Source of the DNA: an uncultured Lachnospiraceae bacterium
GTDB taxonomy: Bacteria > Bacillota > Clostridia > Lachnospirales > Lachnospiraceae
Reading direction: 5' to 3'
Assembly (NCBI GenBank): GCA_900317555.1
Contig: ONHF01000013.1
Coordinates: 57,140 to 121,139, forward strand
DNA: 64,000 nucleotides
Each line of letters begins with the position of its first letter. Positions within the stretch are counted from its first letter, which is position 1. The notes under the pieces were generated by a model. That model was given only the letters and a program-made list of their open reading frames with translations. It was not told the origin of the DNA and did not search any database. Positions 62,634 through 64,000 of this stretch are shown here, one piece after another. A program made the translations under genes and the position numbers.

Positions 62634-63807
62634 CCTGGAAACAGCCCGTAAACTGGTGATTCAGGCAGGTCTTAAACTGCAGCAGCTCGGCCTGATCGCA
62701 CGCACCTGGGGCAATATTTCCGCCCGGATTTCGGATTCACAGTTTGTTATTACGCCAAGCGGAAGGTCCTATGAAACACTGACGCCGGAGCAGATTGTCA
62801 TTGTTAACATCAGCGACTGCTCCTATGAAGGAGACATAAAGCCCTCCAGCGAAAAGCTGGTTCACGCGGCAGCTTATAAAGCACGGCCGCAGGCGCAGTT
62901 TATTATCCACACGCACCAGAATTTTGCGTCGGCCGTCAGTATTCTCGGCCGTCCTGTCCGGCAGATCGGCACGCTTGCGTCTTCTGCCGCCGGTCTTCTG
63001 CCGGATGTGGACAACGCGGATGATCTCCGCTCTGTTCTCGGCGATGAAGTTCCCTGTGCGGAATACGGCAGCAATGGCTCCATCCAGCTGATGAACAATG
63101 TTTCCAAGGCTTTGCTCTCCTGCCCTTCTGCCGACACTGTCCTGATGCAGAATCACGGTGTCCTCTGCACCGGTTCATCATTCGAACACGCGTTCCGTCT
63201 GGCTTCCAGCCTTGAAACTGCGGCCTGCCTCTTCTATCTGCAAATGACAGCAGCAGCCAACAATCCGGATCCGCTTCGTCAGGCTGTCCTGAAGACATTC
63301 CGCGGCGGTATTGATCTGACAACTCTTACCTTGACAGACACCGCTTTTTCACCGGATGGATCATCCCGCCTTCTGCGCGCGCGGATCCGCTCGCCATTCC
63401 TTCTGGAGGCGTGCCGCCGGGCAGATGTATCTGCCGATGAAACGGTATTTCTGCGGCCGTATATTGATGATCAGGCCCAGTGTATCGGCGCCGATCTGCC
63501 ATGTATCCATATCCGCGGCTGGAATGAGGACGGCAGTACGAATGTCGAAGATGCATCACGCATCCGCAGTCTGCTCCGCGAACACAACGGAATTCTGTGT
63601 GTTGCCGATTCTCCTTCAGACAGCTGCGGACTCCTGACAGGGAGCAATAAAGATGATCTTACAGCTGCCGCAATCGTTCTAGAAAAAGGCTGCATCGCAG
63701 CCGTTCTTGCAGGATTTGCGGACAAAGCAAGACCGCTTACGAAAGAAGAAGCTGCGATGGACAGAAAAGTCTATGTGGAAAGCTACAGCAGGCTCAAAAA
63801 CGCCTGA
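62620..63807 (+). CDS. Class II aldolase/adducin family protein with an additional C-terminal half
   Basis: 395 residues. Residues about 1-215 form a class II aldolase domain: TWGNISARI, ITPSGRSYETLTPEQIV, SSEKLVHAAAYKARPQAQF, IIHTHQNFASAVS (metal His pair) and LMQNHGVLCTG, so L-fuculose-phosphate-aldolase-like chemistry is expected. Residues about 215-395 are unusual for this family. They end LTKEEAAMDRKVYVESYSRLK and include NGILCVADSPSD-SCGLLTGSNKDD, which looks like the last part of a second, degenerate aldolase domain without metal histidines (inference). The start is ATG 62620, with GGGAGG nine bases before. It overlaps the recombinase gene by 14 bases. Confidence 0.8.
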   Translation: MALYDLETARKLVIQAGLKLQQLGLIARTWGNISARISDSQFVITPSGRSYETLTPEQIVIVNISDCSYEGDIKPSSEKLVHAAAYKARPQAQFIIHTHQNFASAVSILGRPVRQIGTLASSAAGLLPDVDNADDLRSVLGDEVPCAEYGSNGSIQLMNNVSKALLSCPSADTVLMQNHGVLCTGSSFEHAFRLASSLETAACLFYLQMTAAANNPDPLRQAVLKTFRGGIDLTTLTLTDTAFSPDGSSRLLRARIRSPFLLEACRRADVSADETVFLRPYIDDQAQCIGADLPCIHIRGWNEDGSTNVEDASRIRSLLREHNGILCVADSPSDSCGLLTGSNKDDLTAAAIVLEKGCIAAVLAGFADKARPLTKEEAAMDRKVYVESYSRLKNA

Positions 63808-63830
63808 GTCTGCAGACCGCCGGACCGGAA

Positions 63831-63883
63831 AGCGCCGCGGAATTCTGTTATTCAGCAGAATTCTGCGGCGCTCTTTCATTTCT
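63831..63883 (+). terminator. Terminator after the aldolase-like gene
   Basis: A 17-bp stem from AGCGCCGCGGAATTCTG (63831-63847) to CAGAATTCTGCGGCGCT (63856-63872), one G-T pair, loop TTATTCAG. CTTTCATTTCTT follows. Very stable. Confidence 0.8.
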
Positions 63884-63902
63884 TGTCCCCGGGCTGTTAT
63901 CT

Positions 63903-63925
63903 GGTAGTGTCAACTCTGACCTACC
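63903..63925. repeat. Inverted repeat at the right edge
   Basis: GGTAG-T-GTCA (63903-63912) and TGAC-CTACC (63917-63925) are complementary arms with one bulged T around ACTC. The sequence beyond it is visibly AT-richer. It could be an element end, an operator or a terminator stem without T run. Confidence 0.45.
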
Positions 63926-64000
63926 TCTTTTACTAAAAACCAAGCAAATACATCGGTTGGAGGCTCCTGAAATATAAAAAGAGCATTACCTCCCTTTTTT
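63910..64000 (-). other. Possible 3' end of a minus-strand reading frame cut by the window edge
   Basis: On the minus strand one frame stays open from the window end to TGA at 63910-63912, encoding 29 residues (KKGGNALFIFQEPP-TDVFAWFLVKEVGQS). A frame this short could be open by chance. Its stop falls inside the inverted repeat, as in some insertion-sequence ends, but no family is recognisable. Confidence 0.18.

Noticed and set aside
1-64000. CRISPR array or restriction/defence island
   Set aside because: No regularly spaced repeats and no Cas, restriction, toxin-antitoxin or abortive-infection genes were seen.

Overview
The window reads as a chromosomal housekeeping segment of a Firmicute, most likely class Clostridia and probably Lachnospiraceae or a close relative. 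The reasons are near-balanced base composition (judged by eye), strong AGGAGG-type ribosome binding sites, frequent TTG/GTG starts, the order mutS-mutL-miaA-(methionine gamma-lyase-like)-radC-mreBCD-PBP2-minC-rodA-mgsA, the serC-serA-DUF1015 cluster, SepF-based division and the yggS-sepF pair. No rRNA, CRISPR array, prophage or complete insertion sequence was seen. All protein genes except dtd, an AI-2E-type permease and a doubtful fragment at the right edge lie on the + strand, and many stop/start pairs overlap as ATGA.

Layout. 1-4.6 kb: histidine phosphatase, lactonase-like propeller, aroC, tgt, yajC and a clean terminator. 4.7-13.7 kb: amino-acid synthesis (leuB, ilvD, ilvB, then serC-serA-DUF1015) with an L,D-transpeptidase in between. 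13.75-13.93 kb: a stand-alone tRNA-Thr(CGT) with its own promoter and terminator. 13.98-25.1 kb: argH, asd, topB, a left-handed beta-helix acyltransferase-like protein, a class C beta-lactamase-fold hydrolase, purine nucleoside phosphorylase, an amidohydrolase and a membrane-anchored MutS-like ATPase. 25-29.5 kb: rnhA, dut, gltX and a UvrD-like helicase with an unclear start. 29.5-33.4 kb: a GH13/isoamylase-like protein that appears to have lost its catalytic residues, DUF5662 and pepT. 33.4-42.7 kb: RNA modification and mismatch repair (miaB, mutS, mutL, miaA, radC). 42.7-51.4 kb: cell shape and wall (mreBCD, a very large PBP2, minC without minD/minE, rodA, mgsA, a lipoprotein D,D-carboxypeptidase). 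51.5-59.5 kb: a small P-loop protein, an HlyD-like membrane protein, yggS, sepF, aroB, lspA, a pseudouridine synthase, a cytidylate-kinase-like protein and CapA. 59.6-63.9 kb: dtd and AI-2E permease on the minus strand, then a tyrosine recombinase and a class II aldolase-like protein with an extra C-terminal half. The last 100 bases are AT-richer, with an inverted repeat.

How the genes fit together: there are four main themes. These are envelope growth and division (MreBCD-PBP2-RodA, MinC, SepF, LspA, L,D- and D,D-peptidases, CapA), genome upkeep (MutS, MutL, RadC, TopB, RNase H, dUTPase, UvrD-like helicase), tRNA biology (Tgt, MiaA, MiaB, GltX, Dtd, tRNA-Thr) and dispersed amino-acid synthesis. 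I did not find an unmistakable new multi-gene system. The best leads are the GH13 pseudoenzyme, the minC locus without minDE, the structured start-less junction upstream of the helicase, the 240-residue insertion in PBP2, and the HlyD-like and P-loop proteins beside sepF.
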